64,000 nt of DNA from Vanessa cardui (lineage: Eukaryota > Arthropoda > Insecta > Lepidoptera > Nymphalidae). Where the stretch lies: positions 14,421,318 to 14,485,317 of the forward strand of contig NC_061131.1 of assembly GCF_905220365.1 (NCBI RefSeq), read 5' to 3'. The notes under the pieces were generated by a model. That model saw only the letters and a list, made by a program, of their open reading frames with translations. It was not told the DNA's origin and searched no databases. Of the stretch, positions 1 through 11,929 are shown in pieces; the first letter of the stretch is position 1, and every line of letters begins with the position of its first letter. Position numbers and translations under genes: made by a program.

Positions 1-184
1 GCTCTACCATGATTTGCTGACAGTAAAATATTTGTTTTAACTTAATTGCGAGTTTAAATTGATATTTATCATTACTTTATACCAGAAATAAAAGAGTTCC
101 TGATTTTAAAAATGTTTTCAAACGTTTAAAACGGTTTTTTTAGTCGTTTTATGTTCCTACTATTTTTTTTTCACGATTTTCCCC

Positions 185-438
185 GTAAAAACACCGGAAC
201 TATTTCTAAAAAGTATCAGGAACTATAGAACTCAGCTATATGCGCTTAGATATCCTATTTATTTTTGATCTGCTGGGAAATGATCTGCTACGGGAAGTTA
301 GCAGATCATTTCGTCGACAAATTTTTTTTAAGGTAAAAACGCCAGAACTATTCCTAAAAACTATCAGGAACTATAGAACTCTTCTGCATGCTAACAGAAC
401 TCACATTTAATTGTGATCTGCTGGACAATGATCTGCTA
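185..438. repeat. 148-bp tandem repeat, about 1.7 copies
   Basis: The block starting GTAAAAACACCGGAAC at 185 recurs as GTAAAAACGCCAGAAC at 333, and GATCTGCTGG at 267 recurs at 415, so the period is 148 bp. Copies differ by scattered substitutions. Inside copy 1, AATGATCTGCTA (279-290) and its reverse complement (299-310) form a 12-bp stem with an 8-nt loop. No coding capacity is seen. It may be part of a mobile element or a local minisatellite. Confidence 0.8.
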
Positions 439-601
439 AGTTCACACACATGTGTAAATCCCATACAGGCAAACATATTCATTTATATTCTTGTCTTTGA
501 ATGTAGGATCAGTAATATTATAAACTAGCCTGTGCTATTCAGGTACTTTAAAAATCATTGAGTTTGGTAGTTTTATATTGCTGTAGCACAGAAAGTCCTA
601 C

Positions 602-898
602 AATCATTACTTTGTGGTAGGGCTTTATATAAGCCCGCCTGGGTAGGTACCACCCACTCATCAGATATTCTACCGCTAAACAACAGTACGCAGTATTGTT
701 GTGTTCCGTTTTGAAAGGTGAGTGAGCCAGTAGAACTACAGGCACAAGGGACATAGCATCTTAGTTCCCAAGATTGGTGGCGCATTGACGATGAAAGGAA
801 TAGTTAATATTTCTTACAGCGTCATTGTATATGGGTGATAGTGACCACTTACCATCAGGTGGCCCATCTTGTCCGCCAACTTATTGCATAAAAAAAAC
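602..898 (+). repeat. Dispersed repeat family A, nearly full length
   Basis: This copy runs from TGGTAGGGCTTTATATAAGC through ACCACCCACTCATCAG, GTGAGTGAGCCAG and CTTACCATCAGGTGGCC to an A-rich end (ATAAAAAAAACC). The same order of blocks recurs at 35145, 45443 and 47865 and as relics elsewhere. The one-sided A-rich end suggests a non-LTR retroposon 3' region, but the class is not proven. Confidence 0.8.
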
Positions 899-899
899 C

Positions 900-3390
900 A
901 CTGGTCCTATATCGAGCTTCTTGTGGTTTCTGTTTCTATTGTCACTGGGAGAGTGTGGAATAGAGATCACTACCGCTCACAATTTCATTGAACTTTAATT
1001 ACAGTTAGTCCCAAATACAGGACTGATCAATAATAAAACAACCATTAAAAACTATAACGCGTAATAAGTATCGCATTATAAAAAGATAAGAAAATTAGCA
1101 ATAACGTAACGCATTTGTAATAATAGGTCGTAAATTAGATTTCAAAACGTCTAGTTAATGTGTTTATATGAAAATAAAGAACGAGTAAAATAGATGGAGT
1201 AGCAAGGTGATAGTCGGTGTGGCGGTGAGCGTTTTATTTTTCCTCGTTAATTATTTCAGCTAACAAGGTGTTGTTTTTCCTTATTTATTGCTTTCTGAGC
1301 GACGAGCGTTTCGAAGAGGCTTCTAAGTTTGAGAAATGGCTGCGTCGGTATGCTTGGGAGAGTGTAATTTGACAAGAACTATGCGGAGTAATAATATTTT
1401 GTAGGGATTTTTTAAAGGGGATTTTGAAAGCTTATTTGGATGTGGATTCGTTTTATTCCTATGTGTCTATTTGGTTTGATATATATATATACATTCACTT
1501 TTTATAGTTTAGTTTAATCAATATGTTGTTATTGTTATATTCATTCAAAATCAATATTATTAAGTAGGTCTTCATTATTCCATTAATCATTTTCAAGTAT
1601 GATACAAGAAGTTCAGCTCAACTGTTGCAGAAACATTTTTTTTACTTCTCCTGTATATAAATAAGAAGAAAAGAAAATGTTATATCACCTGATTTCCGTC
1701 CTTCATTGGGCAAGATTAAACACACAATTACTTTAAATTTACATGTTAAAACGGTTATTAAGGCATGATAAAAAGTGTTGATTATTCGTTGATTTACATG
1801 TGAGCTTTAATTCAATTTTTGTATTTAATAATCTGTGCTACACAGATTATTTTGATTTGATTTAATCAAAGGTACTTTTAAGTTGTTTTTTAAATGCACT
1901 TTGTTTTACAACCAATTTCATCACCATCTTTCAAAATGTTTGAGGTGCATTAAAATCAACAAAAATACTAAAACACATTTATCGAAATTATTTCGTATAA
2001 ATATGTTTACCAAACCTTACGTCCACATATTAGCAGGAACATCCCCTATTCATACAACATTATACAGGATTTTTATTATTATCTAAACTATCGTAAATAA
2101 CTATAATCCAATACATTCAAATAAAACGTTTATATGGTTATAAAAATGTAGCGTCTTCACGCGTCGCCTCCCGTGCGATAGAATGTTGTTTTTTTCCCAT
2201 AAATTCATAAGTTTTACGAGTTTTGATGTTGTCGACCCTCCGTCAGAGAGCGCTTATGTCGCGGTTATGGACCCAGGTGGGGAGGCCGTAGATTTATTAA
2301 AGGCTCTTCAAAAGCTTGTAGGAATATTATTGTGATGAAATTCTAATCTGTTTTTATCTTTAATAATATTGTGTAAGATTAATAAAAATCTGCTGCATTT
2401 GATTACAGATTGCGGACTCAGAGCATTGACCTTAATTACTATTTTATAACTCTGAAAATATATTTGATTATATCAAATCTAAGGATGGTGAAGAATATAT
2501 AATGATGATTGGTGTTGAGTATGCAGAAATACTATAATTGCTTATACTTAATTTTAGTAAATATTTCTTTCTATTTTATATCCGAACGAAGCATTAGTTT
2601 TTAAATTAAATTTAAAATTTTGCAACCAGACAGAAAGTCAGACGGACAATAATTGAAAAAAAAAAAAAACGATTATTCTATGAATTTAGCAAAAAGCGAA
2701 TATTTTAATATTACAAACAGACACGCAAATTTTATTATACGTATAGATATTGCCAATTATAGCTTTTGAATACCTACACTCTCATTACGACCTTTTAACA
2801 CTGAAATTAATGGCATAGTTTTCAAAAAGGTAGCGTTCATAGTTTCAGGTTTTATAAATTTCATCTTAAAAATTTCAAAGTACATGACAAAGTTTCGTAT
2901 GAAAACCCTGACCGTGCATACACGCCAACCCTGTTTCACGTAGAGCCGGGGAAGTTTCAAACTTTGCGATCTAATAAGCGACACCTGCAGTGTGGAGCAA
3001 AAATTGTTTCGACGAACCTAATGAAAACTATTAGCGAATGTGCATCATATATTTATTGTAGGAATAAATAAGCAACATCTGCGTCAAGTCACACAACTTC
3101 CCTTAAAAAAAAAAGGCGGGAGATTCGTAGTTGATACATTGAGAATTGCGATTATAATTTTATTATTACGGTGTAATGTGTATAATGTGTGTAATAATGT
3201 GATGATTATTTGTGTTGTGTCTAAATGTTTTTCTTTTGTGGTAGATTGATTGTTATTTTAAATTAAAGATAATTGTTTCAGAGGTTAACCTACTTCCTAC
3301 TTCTGGTTCTAAACACATATAAATATATCATAATATAATGTTATGTTTATTAACAACTTTGAATATCGAATGTGTTTAACCGCAGTAATT
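900..3390. other. AT-rich intergenic DNA, no gene recognised
   Basis: No conserved protein or complete mobile element was recognised. A short open stretch at 1260-1372 behind a plausible splice acceptor is treated as a finding only. The segment around 2630-3000 reads like old repeat DNA. A GC-richer patch lies at 2155-2300 without an interpretable reading frame. Confidence 0.5.
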
Positions 3391-3397
3391 ATTATTG

Positions 3398-3669
3398 TAT
3401 CTATACATATAATGAAATTGGAGGGTCTGTTTGTAATACTAAAATAGCCCCCTTTTACGCCATGCATGTGTATTTATACACGGTACACATACCAAAATAA
3501 CATTTTTTACAATTATTGTCCGTCAATTTGTTCCGGCTAATCTCTGAAACGGCTGGATCGATTTTGACGGGACTTTCACTGGCTGAACTGATATAATAGG
3601 GAGTAACTTAGGGTACAATATTTTTTTTTTGTTATATTCAAAGGCGTACAAGGTCGCGGGCACAGCTAG
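3398..3669 (+). mobile_element. Helitron-like non-autonomous element (relic)
   Basis: The block TTGTTCCGGCTAATCTCTGA followed by GATTTTGACGGGACTTTCAC ends in GGTCGCGGGCACAGCTAG, with CTAG at 3666-3669 followed by T. A CTRR terminus next to T after a GC-rich end is the Helitron 3' signature, and such ends are common in lepidopteran Lep1-type elements. A related internal block recurs at 44598-44780. The 5' boundary is approximate. Confidence 0.5.
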
Positions 3670-3679
3670 TATGTATAAA

Positions 3680-6600
3680 TATAGAGGTATACATAAGTTA
3701 AAAGCATAGTAATTAAGAGTTTTATGGCAAGAATAAATTTTTTGCATCTGGCATCTGAAGGGTAAGCTAGTGTAATGACAGACAAAAAGTTAGGAATTCA
3801 CACTTCATTAACAAGGCTAATAAAGTCTAAAGGACTGAGGACAACGTGTCATCAAATAATAACATGTCTATTTTTACAAATAACATTTTATAAGTACAGA
3901 TGTGGTATAGCATCTCATGTAAAATTATTAGGCTTAACAGCGTTTTCTAAATCCCCACTAAGGCTTATTTTAAGCGTCAGGTGAAACAATACTATATTAA
4001 CAAAAACAGCTAATTAGAACAATGTAGTAAAACAAAATCGCATAGATATTGACTTTATTTTACGAATATGTAATGTTAACTCTACATTTATAGAAGTGTT
4101 TATTGCAACTTCACCCCCAATATATAAGTGGCAACATATAACTATGTGATAGTGAAATATTTTTTCGTAGTATTGATGAATAATATTTTGTAAATTTGTA
4201 GGCACGTAGCATAGTTATGATAAAACACATTAGCGTCGTTACGTCTGCCAACAGGCGCTGATCAAAGACCATAGGGCGACCATTCTTTGAGCATGAACGG
4301 GGATCAAATATATTTTTTTAATGATCATATTATTAATTTCCGTAAAATATGATTTTATTTTCTAATGAAATGAGTGTTTGGGTTAAATTACATTAGACTA
4401 ATACTGCATGTTGGCGCTTTTAAGAATCGTTGCTCCTAATAGTTTGGAAATATATGTTGTTCCTATACTTGCTCTTTGAAAATTTGGGAAAGTAAGTTTT
4501 CAAAATTAATTAAATTGTACAGTGTCTCAATAGCGCCATTTAACAGACATTTCTGTTTCACTGATTAAAATTAAATTAAAATTAAAAACGAAGCTTGGAA
4601 AAGTTACTTCCGCCGTATTAGAAGACAGCCTAATTGTATTCCTAGGGATATTAAATTATAAATAAAAGCAAACGAAATTAAATATAATTTTGTTAAATAG
4701 AAACATAAATAATTAAAAATAAAAATAAATAAATTAAACACTACCAGCGGCTCGAAAAAGAAAATACACTGACATGAGAAAAATCGGCGAAAGAAAAACA
4801 GAGAGAAAAAACTTTCTTCTTTCGATTAACGATTCCAACTGTTAAAGCTTTTAGTAAGAACATTTATAATGCAAGCAAATCGTACGATTAAATATATAGA
4901 TATTATAGTTCAGTTAGGATTATATTAAGATCGACTACACATAATTTTTTAACAATGTTTATTTAAATCATACAAACTTTTACTGTTAGATATAATAGGT
5001 GGCTTTCTCTGTGATGTTGAAGTGTAAGGTAGTGCTGCTTACTAGAGGGTTTTCCTTCCGTTTTTTAAATATATTATTTTGATAAAAACATGTTAATTTA
5101 AAAAAAAAGGTTTTTCAATTTATTGACAATTCTAGAAAGTTTTAACTAAAAACACCATAAATTTAACATTTTTTTTATTTCTAATCAAATTTCCTAAATG
5201 TAATTAAAAAAGAAATGAAGTTTTGTAAATAGTTTCATAATACATAGTCATACTAGGGATACATCTTTGATGTTCCCCGCGCGTGACTGCTACAAAGGCC
5301 CAGTCGACTTTTGATACCGCACGTATATCTAACATTCGCCTAACGATGTCTTTGGTTGTTTTAACATGATATCATGTATAACATTTAGCTTTAAAATATA
5401 ATACAATATATTTATGTTTTTTATCGTTTCATATAAAAGAACTAAAATCAACCAAGGAATAAAACTTTTAGTGGTTGTGACTCGTAGTGTCAATGTTGAC
5501 TGGTTTAGTGTTATTTAAAGTAGAAATAATTTTATTGTGATGTTTGAAATGATTTTTATTTTCCAAATTGAAATTTTACAAACAGTGTATTGCCATGATT
5601 TTTAAGTACATATTTATAAAAAAAATATGTTATAGAGACTATAAAACAGATTGAAAAGTGTGGAGTTAGTATTTGTAGATGTTCAAACTGAGTAAATTTC
5701 ATTTATAATATATATATGTATTAGGTATATATAATATACCTTTGATGACTAATTGACACCACCTACCACAAATTAAAAAGTTTTTCGCCATTGCTAGCTT
5801 AGTGCCTGTAGCAGCTTAATATTTATAATACTTCTTAATTAACTATTCTGTAGGGCTATGTACATATATTTTAATTTGAGTGTCTATTGTCTTTTCACAA
5901 AATAATGTAACATTTTATATACATTACATAAGTTGAAATCTCAGATTATAGAAAATCAATATTAAGTAATTTTTATTAGAATTTGGTAAAAGTGTCAATT
6001 TCACTACTTTTAAGCATGTTTTAAAAATAACCAAAGCTCTTTTGTAAATATTCACATTTCACACATAGTAAAAATTAATCAATCAGACTAGTAGTCTATA
6101 TGTATGAAAAACAAATATTGTATCACTAAGCCAAGGTCAAGGTAACATAAGGCCAAGCACATTGGATGTAACACGTGGACTTTAAACAAATATCGCTTTC
6201 ATTTTTCATATAATTACAAGTTTTTATTCGAATTTCAATGTTTGTGTTATTCATTTGTTTAGGTCTTTTAAGTTGAATTAGAACCACAACCTCTTATCAT
6301 ATGAAGTTCAAATTTTGTATGTTGGTTTAGTTCCGATGATTCAACATGTAAAAACAAGTAAACACGACCTAATTATATACCTAGTATTGGCCCAGACGAA
6401 CGAATTCCTCAAAAGAAATTCACACGAATTTTTGTATTTCAACTTTTGATTTTCAAAATGATTTTTCTTTTTCGATGTGAGTATTATTTGATCATTGTTG
6501 AAAGAAAACATCGTAAGGGAAATTGTGTCGAATTAATGTTATCACAAGTGTTAGAATTTACAAGAAATCAATATCAGTTTTTTGTCTAAAATTTTTAAAA

Positions 6601-7280
6601 GCGTAAATTCCTAAGTTGATTATTCCTATGAAGAACGATTAACAAATTGAAAGATTGGAGTTTGTACTTATTTCTACACTCAACAACAATATTAAGTAAT
6701 GTTACTCATTTGTATAAAAATAAAAAGGACCTCAAATTGAGCCTTGTAGAACACCTTTTCGAAGTACCGATCTAGAAGACTTTATCCATGCAAACTCATT
6801 GAAATTTTTTGAGTTGATTATGGAAGAAGTAGATCAACACTTTATCCTTGAACACTATAATATATAAACTTTGATATACAAAGAAATACTACAGCTAACC
6901 TAACATTGATTATCAACGAGGCCCTCACGGATGTTCAATTAGTAATATTATAAATAATAACATCGTGCGACCATAGAGGTCGTCTGTTCAAGTCCTGCAA
7001 AGGGCAAGCTGGTATTATACTTCTTTGTTTTATATACAGGATGCGATACATGTTTTGTCCTTTGTTAAATGTCAGTTGGTTTCTAATCGACAAGGAATGA
7101 TTAGATTTTTCTTACGTTCTTCATTTACATTATAATGAGTTATTATATGTATATATGTAATATAATATCAAAATATTATATAAGTGAGTGAAGATTTAAA
7201 CACAGTTAGTAGTAACAATTGGTATTGTGACTGTTTTGAAAACTTAACAAATATAAAATAAAAACTCAAAACGATCTGGT
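3680..7280. other. AT-rich intergenic DNA, nothing recognised
   Basis: Long A/T runs and short reading frames only. A B-box-like stretch around 6975-7000 (GGTCGTCTGTTCAAGTCCTG) may be a worn SINE head. No RNA gene, promoter or coding region could be supported. Confidence 0.5.
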
Positions 7281-7284
7281 AAAG

Positions 7285-7440
7285 TAAACCAACTTTGGGA
7301 ACAAAGATGTTATGCTCCTTATGTTGGTAGTTACACTGGTTCACTCATCGGAGCCCAACAATATCAAGAATTGTTGTGTGGCGGTAAAATACCTGATGTG
7401 TTGGCGAGAAACAGGCGGGTTTGTACAAAGCCCGACCTAA
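7285..7440 (-). repeat. Dispersed repeat family A, partial, reversed
   Basis: Read on the minus strand it carries the family A landmarks in order: a GGGC-TTTG-type block (from 7430), the ACTCATC-type block (from about 7345), and the block ending with AACATCTT (from about 7315). It is diverged and truncated. Confidence 0.55.
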
Positions 7441-7559
7441 CAAGTTACTTTGAGATACACCTTTTTAACTAATTCGTCCATAATTCCTTACATTTATGTA
7501 TACATTAAACTAAATTTTAATACACTCTTCAAAATAAGTCATTTATATATTTTTACTAA

Positions 7560-7900
7560 TTTTATTTATAAACCTCTGGCGATCCGCACAAGTGCAATTC
7601 TGATATTAAATATACTACTGAATATATAAAGGTAAATTGTTTTGATATATCTTGTAGGATTCAATAAGCATTTACAATGTAAACCCAAACGAATTGTGTT
7701 TATTTACATCACATTACAAAACTCTAATATTATCAGCGTTTCTTTACTATATTGTGCATATAATATACGTATAAACGTTCATCTTAAATCACTCTATCTA
7801 TTAAATGAAAACACCAAAATCCGTTGTGTAATTTTGAAGATGTGTGTGTATGTAAGTATACACAGAAACAGAGACCAGTTGTTTTATGCTATGCAATGAT
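7560..7900 (+). repeat. Dispersed repeat family F
   Basis: The landmarks CTCTGGCGATCCGCACAAGT, TATACTACTGAATAT, AATCACTCTATCTATTAAA, ATCCGTTG and CATA-CAGAAACAG recur in the same order at 21478, 33250 and 59810. Ends are not sharp and the class is unknown. Confidence 0.6.
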
Positions 7901-8432
7901 ATATAATAAAATTAGGTTGATAGATTCTTAGGTTTATTATTTTCTGATTGAATCACGGAGGCTGATTGCAGACATACCACTTTTAGTGATCTCTTCTCTG
8001 AGACTTTACCGGTTTTGGGATTACACAAAGAGAAATGTTGTCTTGACCCTTACTTAACAAATAATGAGCCGATTAGCCTATGACCAATTTATTTGACGTT
8101 TTGTAATAAACTCTGCGCGCAATTAGCATTTCATATGACTATTGTGATAGAGGTCATTTTCTCTTGACGCTTATATGTAGATAGAGAATTGTTTGCTTGT
8201 GTATTTTATTTGGTAATAATCATAGTATGGAGAAATGTTATATTACAAGATTATTGTGATTTGGATTGTGTGTTCTTTTTTTTAAAATATCGAATTAAGC
8301 AACATATTGCAGTTTGCATGTTTTATTAGTAAGTGCTTAATTTTAGTAATTGGGTTATCTTAATCACCATTTGTACTTCAAATAGTACTACCAGCCGGAT
8401 GGAATTGAAACCTTATTACTACGTAGTAAATT

Positions 8433-8501
8433 GTTAAGTATATTTTTTAAATACTTCATATGTCATTAAAATAGATACATATTTTCAAAAGAAACATCTG
8501 T
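8433..8501 (+). repeat. 69-bp inverted repeat, left arm
   Basis: GTTAAGTATATTTTTTAAAT and onward for 69 nt is matched without a mismatch by the reverse complement at 11287-11355, 2.8 kb away. The arms are not simple sequence. The two ends may be terminal repeats of a composite element or two copies of one MITE. Immediately inside, a 21-bp unit (8480-8500) is imperfectly duplicated at 8501-8521. Confidence 0.85.
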
Positions 8502-8513
8502 ATTTTCAAAAGA

Positions 8514-8563
8514 AAAACCTGCAATACTTTGTACCTTAGTAGGTACAAAGTATTGCAGGTTTT
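8514..8563. repeat. Perfect hairpin, 23-bp arms, 4-nt loop
   Basis: AAAACCTGCAATACTTTGTA (start of the left arm, 8514-8536) is followed by the loop TAGT and its exact reverse complement at 8541-8563. The pairing is perfect, which is unusual for an old relic and unlike the imperfect stem of a microRNA precursor. Confidence 0.9.
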
Positions 8564-9515
8564 AGTCGTACTGGCGCGAGTTTGTCTGAAGTTAATTGTT
8601 TTTTTTTTTCTTTGTAATTTGTATAATAGAATGTTTATAAGAAAAATACATCTATATAGAGTAAATAATTAGCAATGAAATGTTTAATGGCCTAGTAGAC
8701 TAAATATGCCATTCGAATTTTAATTAAATGCATATTCGATGATGCTCTGTCAGTCTTCTTAAAAAAGATGACACGAAATAATTTGTTATTTAAAATTGAA
8801 GTTTTGTATAATAATTGCATTAAAGCCTATGTATCGTAACAGTTTCCGAATTCAATTAGAAAAGATCAAAGATTTTAAATCTTTACTACTTGTCAAGATT
8901 ACGATTAAATCTCAATTGAGCCATTAGTTGCGCTCATGTGGTTTAATAATCGTCATCGTGAGACAGTGGAAACGCGCTACTTCATCCAACGTGTTACCTC
9001 AGACTTACAAGCTCAGACGAAATGAAACGAGTCACTAACTAGACAGTCACGAATCATCATCCGTACGAGACGGCCGCATCACGGAACTTAATGTCGATGG
9101 CTTTAGAGACTTCATTTGAATAAATAGTGGATATCTTTATGCTAACTATTGTTCATAGTCAGATGTAATAGACGTGCATTATTTTATTAGCATAACAATT
9201 GGAAGAAGGGAAATAAGTCCAAAAACTAGGAACGGTGATAATAAAAATAAACTTCATGACTTTTTGCTTTCATCTTATAAACTTATAGGACATCAATGGT
9301 TATTAAGAAAATATCAATGCTGATTTATTCACCGACAGACCTGCCTTAAATGTATAATGTTTAGCCCAACGTCTAAAGAATGTAAGTGTGTAAAAAAGTG
9401 AATATGTCTAAAAGTGGCCTTTATTCCCTTCTTCAAATTGGTGGTTCAATTAATAACCTTAAATGCTAAAACATATACAAATTAGAATTAAAAATGATTC
9501 CTGTATAAATTTTGA

Positions 9516-9833
9516 CCGCGTAGAATGGTGGTAAGAATGCTTCTGCTAATAATTCTGCTAGAATTTCCCCGTTGAATCGCAACTCAGCCTTCCTGTCACC
9601 AGTGGTAGTGAGGCAAGGTGTTATACTTTTGATGAAGCTTTTTGCATCACTACTCCAAGGGCCAAGCGTTTCAACAGCAAATGGGACAAAAAATTAATTT
9701 GACACAAGACACGAATGTTAAGATCTTTTTTAGCTTCAACTTTTCCCGCAGCGGCACCGACACTTAACATTGTTTCTCGGATATGAGACGGGGCCAACGT
9801 GTCAACGCATGTAGCATCCCACACAAGATCCAA
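9516..9833 (-). pseudogene. Transposable-element ORF fragment, frameshifted
   Basis: On the minus strand the reading begins LDLVWDATCVDTLAPSH (9785-9836), a motif recalled from a domain of repeat-encoded proteins in insects and other animals. It continues GAAAGKVEAKK, then the frame is lost around 9690-9735. The next frame resumes with FVPFAVETLGPWSSDAK and continues through RFNGEILAELLAEAFLPPFY to about 9516. The two halves join in family order, so a frameshift has broken a once continuous ORF. There is no start, promoter or host-gene context. It lies between the two 69-bp inverted repeats at 8433 and 11287. The parent element's class was not determined. Confidence 0.6.
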
Positions 9834-9934
9834 TATATACTAACTTCGTTTATAACACACAATTCATTGCATTACATGACGTTATTTTTAAATTAAATAA
9901 TGTACAATCGAATTCACAAAAGTGTGTCACACAG

Positions 9935-10105
9935 ATTTACCGCCAAACAAGAATATTTAGTATTGTTGTATTCCGGTTTAAAAGATATGTGTGCCAGTGT
10001 AATAATAGCCACAAGAGACTTGATAACTTAATTCATAAGATGATGGTGTAGTGCAATGCAAGGAATCGTGTCTATGTCTAAAGACGTTAGTGACCACTTA
10101 CTAGA
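9935..10105 (+). repeat. Dispersed repeat family A, degraded
   Basis: Family A landmarks survive in order: TTTACCGCCAAACAAGA, AGTATTGTTGTATTCCGG, GTGTGCCAGTGTAA, GCAAGGAATCGTG and TAGTGACCACTTAC. Divergence is high and both ends are lost. Confidence 0.5.
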
Positions 10106-10537
10106 AGCTTATTTATCAGTCTATCTTCAAATAAAACATATAAATATGCACTTAAATTGTGCGAAAGACCAAGAATAGGACTATAGACCCAAACAAATAA
10201 TATGAAACGAAACAGAAACACGAATTTTAAACAAGGACATTTTTTACTATTATAATGATTTCGTAATACTTTATCAATTTTGTAATCTTGTTTGTTTTTA
10301 TTAATTTCGATCATCATCAACAAGACATAAAATGTATAGGTGATCATTTTCATCCAAGACTTTTTTAATTAATGTGTTTTATTTTATTTTTCTTACGTCC
10401 TGAATCTCAGATAAAATATATCTATTGAGAACTTATTTTCGATATTGTGACTCAACAATCCGCCCTTTAACGGCATCTATAGATTTGTAGCATTTATATA
10501 GCGCTAAATCGAGATAAATTATAGGGCAGTCTTAAAT

Positions 10538-10765
10538 GTCTCCGTGGTCGAGTGGTATGTATACCGGTTTTCGTGGGTACGCCACTCTTAGGTCCCGGGT
10601 TCGATTCCCGGCCGAGTCGATCTATAAAATTCATTAGTTTTCTATGTTGTCTTGCGTGTATGTGGTACCGTCGTTACTACTGATGTTCCATAACACAAGA
10701 GCTTTAGCTACTTACATTGGGATCAGATTAATGTATGTGATGTTGTCCAATATTTATTTATTTAT
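10538..10765 (+). mobile_element. tRNA-derived SINE, family C
   Basis: The head has an A-box-like TGGTCGAGTGGT and a B-box GGTTCGATTCCC, the internal RNA polymerase III promoter of tRNA-derived SINEs. The body carries GTACCGTCGTTACTACTGAT, CATTGGGATCAGA and TGTATGTGATGTTGTCCAAT, then an AT-rich tail. Copies with the same body lie at 24099 (+), 12893 (-) and 53933 (-), which makes it a SINE rather than a tRNA gene. Confidence 0.8.
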
Positions 10766-11286
10766 ATTTAAATAAATGCATATTTTAAAAATTAATTAAG
10801 TATTTAATAAAATAAATACTCAAATCAACTGCTGAATAAACATATGCTTCACTTACAACTTTTGCGGTATCTTTATCCCGTCTATTGAAGTTATCTCTGT
10901 TTATCAATCTTGACCATGGCGGCTATTCTCAACAATTAACGGGATTTTTTATATAAATATCAGGCCAATAGAAAGGTTTTTCGGTACAAAAAATATCAGT
11001 AATAGCCCAAAGTCTGGAAGTTGGAAATATGTACCCACAGTCTCGAGCGTTGGAAAGCACGTACAACCATTGGTCCTGTGCATTAACTTTTTCCGGTAGT
11101 GTCCGATTTGCTGTCCAATCGAACTATGAGATTGTTTCTGTTGTACACATGTATGAGCTGCGTAGTCATATGGTATTGAAATTAGCCACCGTAACTGAAA
11201 TTGTTTCCTAAGCACCTGTGTTTGCTTTTTATGTGAGACAGATTTTTTAATTTTAAATTTGGAAAATTGTTTTAGACTGAAACTGA

Positions 11287-11355
11287 ACAGATGTTTCTTT
11301 TGAAAATATGTATCTATTTTAATGACATATGAAGTATTTAAAAAATATACTTAAC
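11287..11355 (-). repeat. 69-bp inverted repeat, right arm
   Basis: This is the exact reverse complement of 8433-8501. The flanking sequence beyond the arm differs on the two sides, so the match is sharply bounded. The 2.9-kb interval holds a hairpin, a broken transposon ORF, a family A relic and a SINE. Confidence 0.85.
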
Positions 11356-11929
11356 GCTAAAGCTACTAAGCTGACCGGCTCTGCGAATGGTTTTAGTGAC
11401 GTAGTGCGTTGCGACAGTGGAGTCGCGCCGATCACGCGGACGGTGAATGGTTCCTCGTTCTAACGTGATGTTACAAGTTACAATTTTATCATTTTTATTC
11501 CCTAATTATGCAAGCGCGACATTCGCCGCATGTCAAGGTGAACGCGTCGCGAGCGGGTGTCAAGTACAATATGTCACTGTGCGACATTTTGTTAAAGAAC
11601 GCCATACACGCTACGATCGTTTTGTAGTTGGTATATTTTATATGAATTCGTTACGATTTATGGAAACCTATTAGTGGTTTTATTCGTTTATAATTTTAAT
11701 GCTTTTCATACGTCAGTACTTGAATAATAGGAAATAGCATACGTAGTTGTTTTAACGTGCCAATATTTCGCCGAAATTTAATATACTTAATGCATATTTT
11801 GCAAGTGTTTACGTGCATCATATTTGATGATATATCCGAAAAATGTTATCAAAAAAAAATGAAATATAAATAATTACTTTCCAGTGGTATTAAACCACTA
11901 TAGTAGGTACATAAGTGTGTCTAATGAAC

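Noticed and set aside
185..438. CRISPR-like array
   Set aside because: Only two diverged units of 148 bp, no regular spacers, and the DNA is animal nuclear.
8514..8563. MicroRNA precursor
   Set aside because: The stem is perfect with a 4-nt loop and only 50 nt long, unlike a typical precursor, and no known insect miRNA sequence was recognised.
10538..10625. Possible tRNA gene (A- and B-box with GGTTCGATTCCCGG)
   Set aside because: The acceptor ends do not pair, and the same head with the same 130-bp body recurs at 12893, 24099 and 53933, so it is a SINE.
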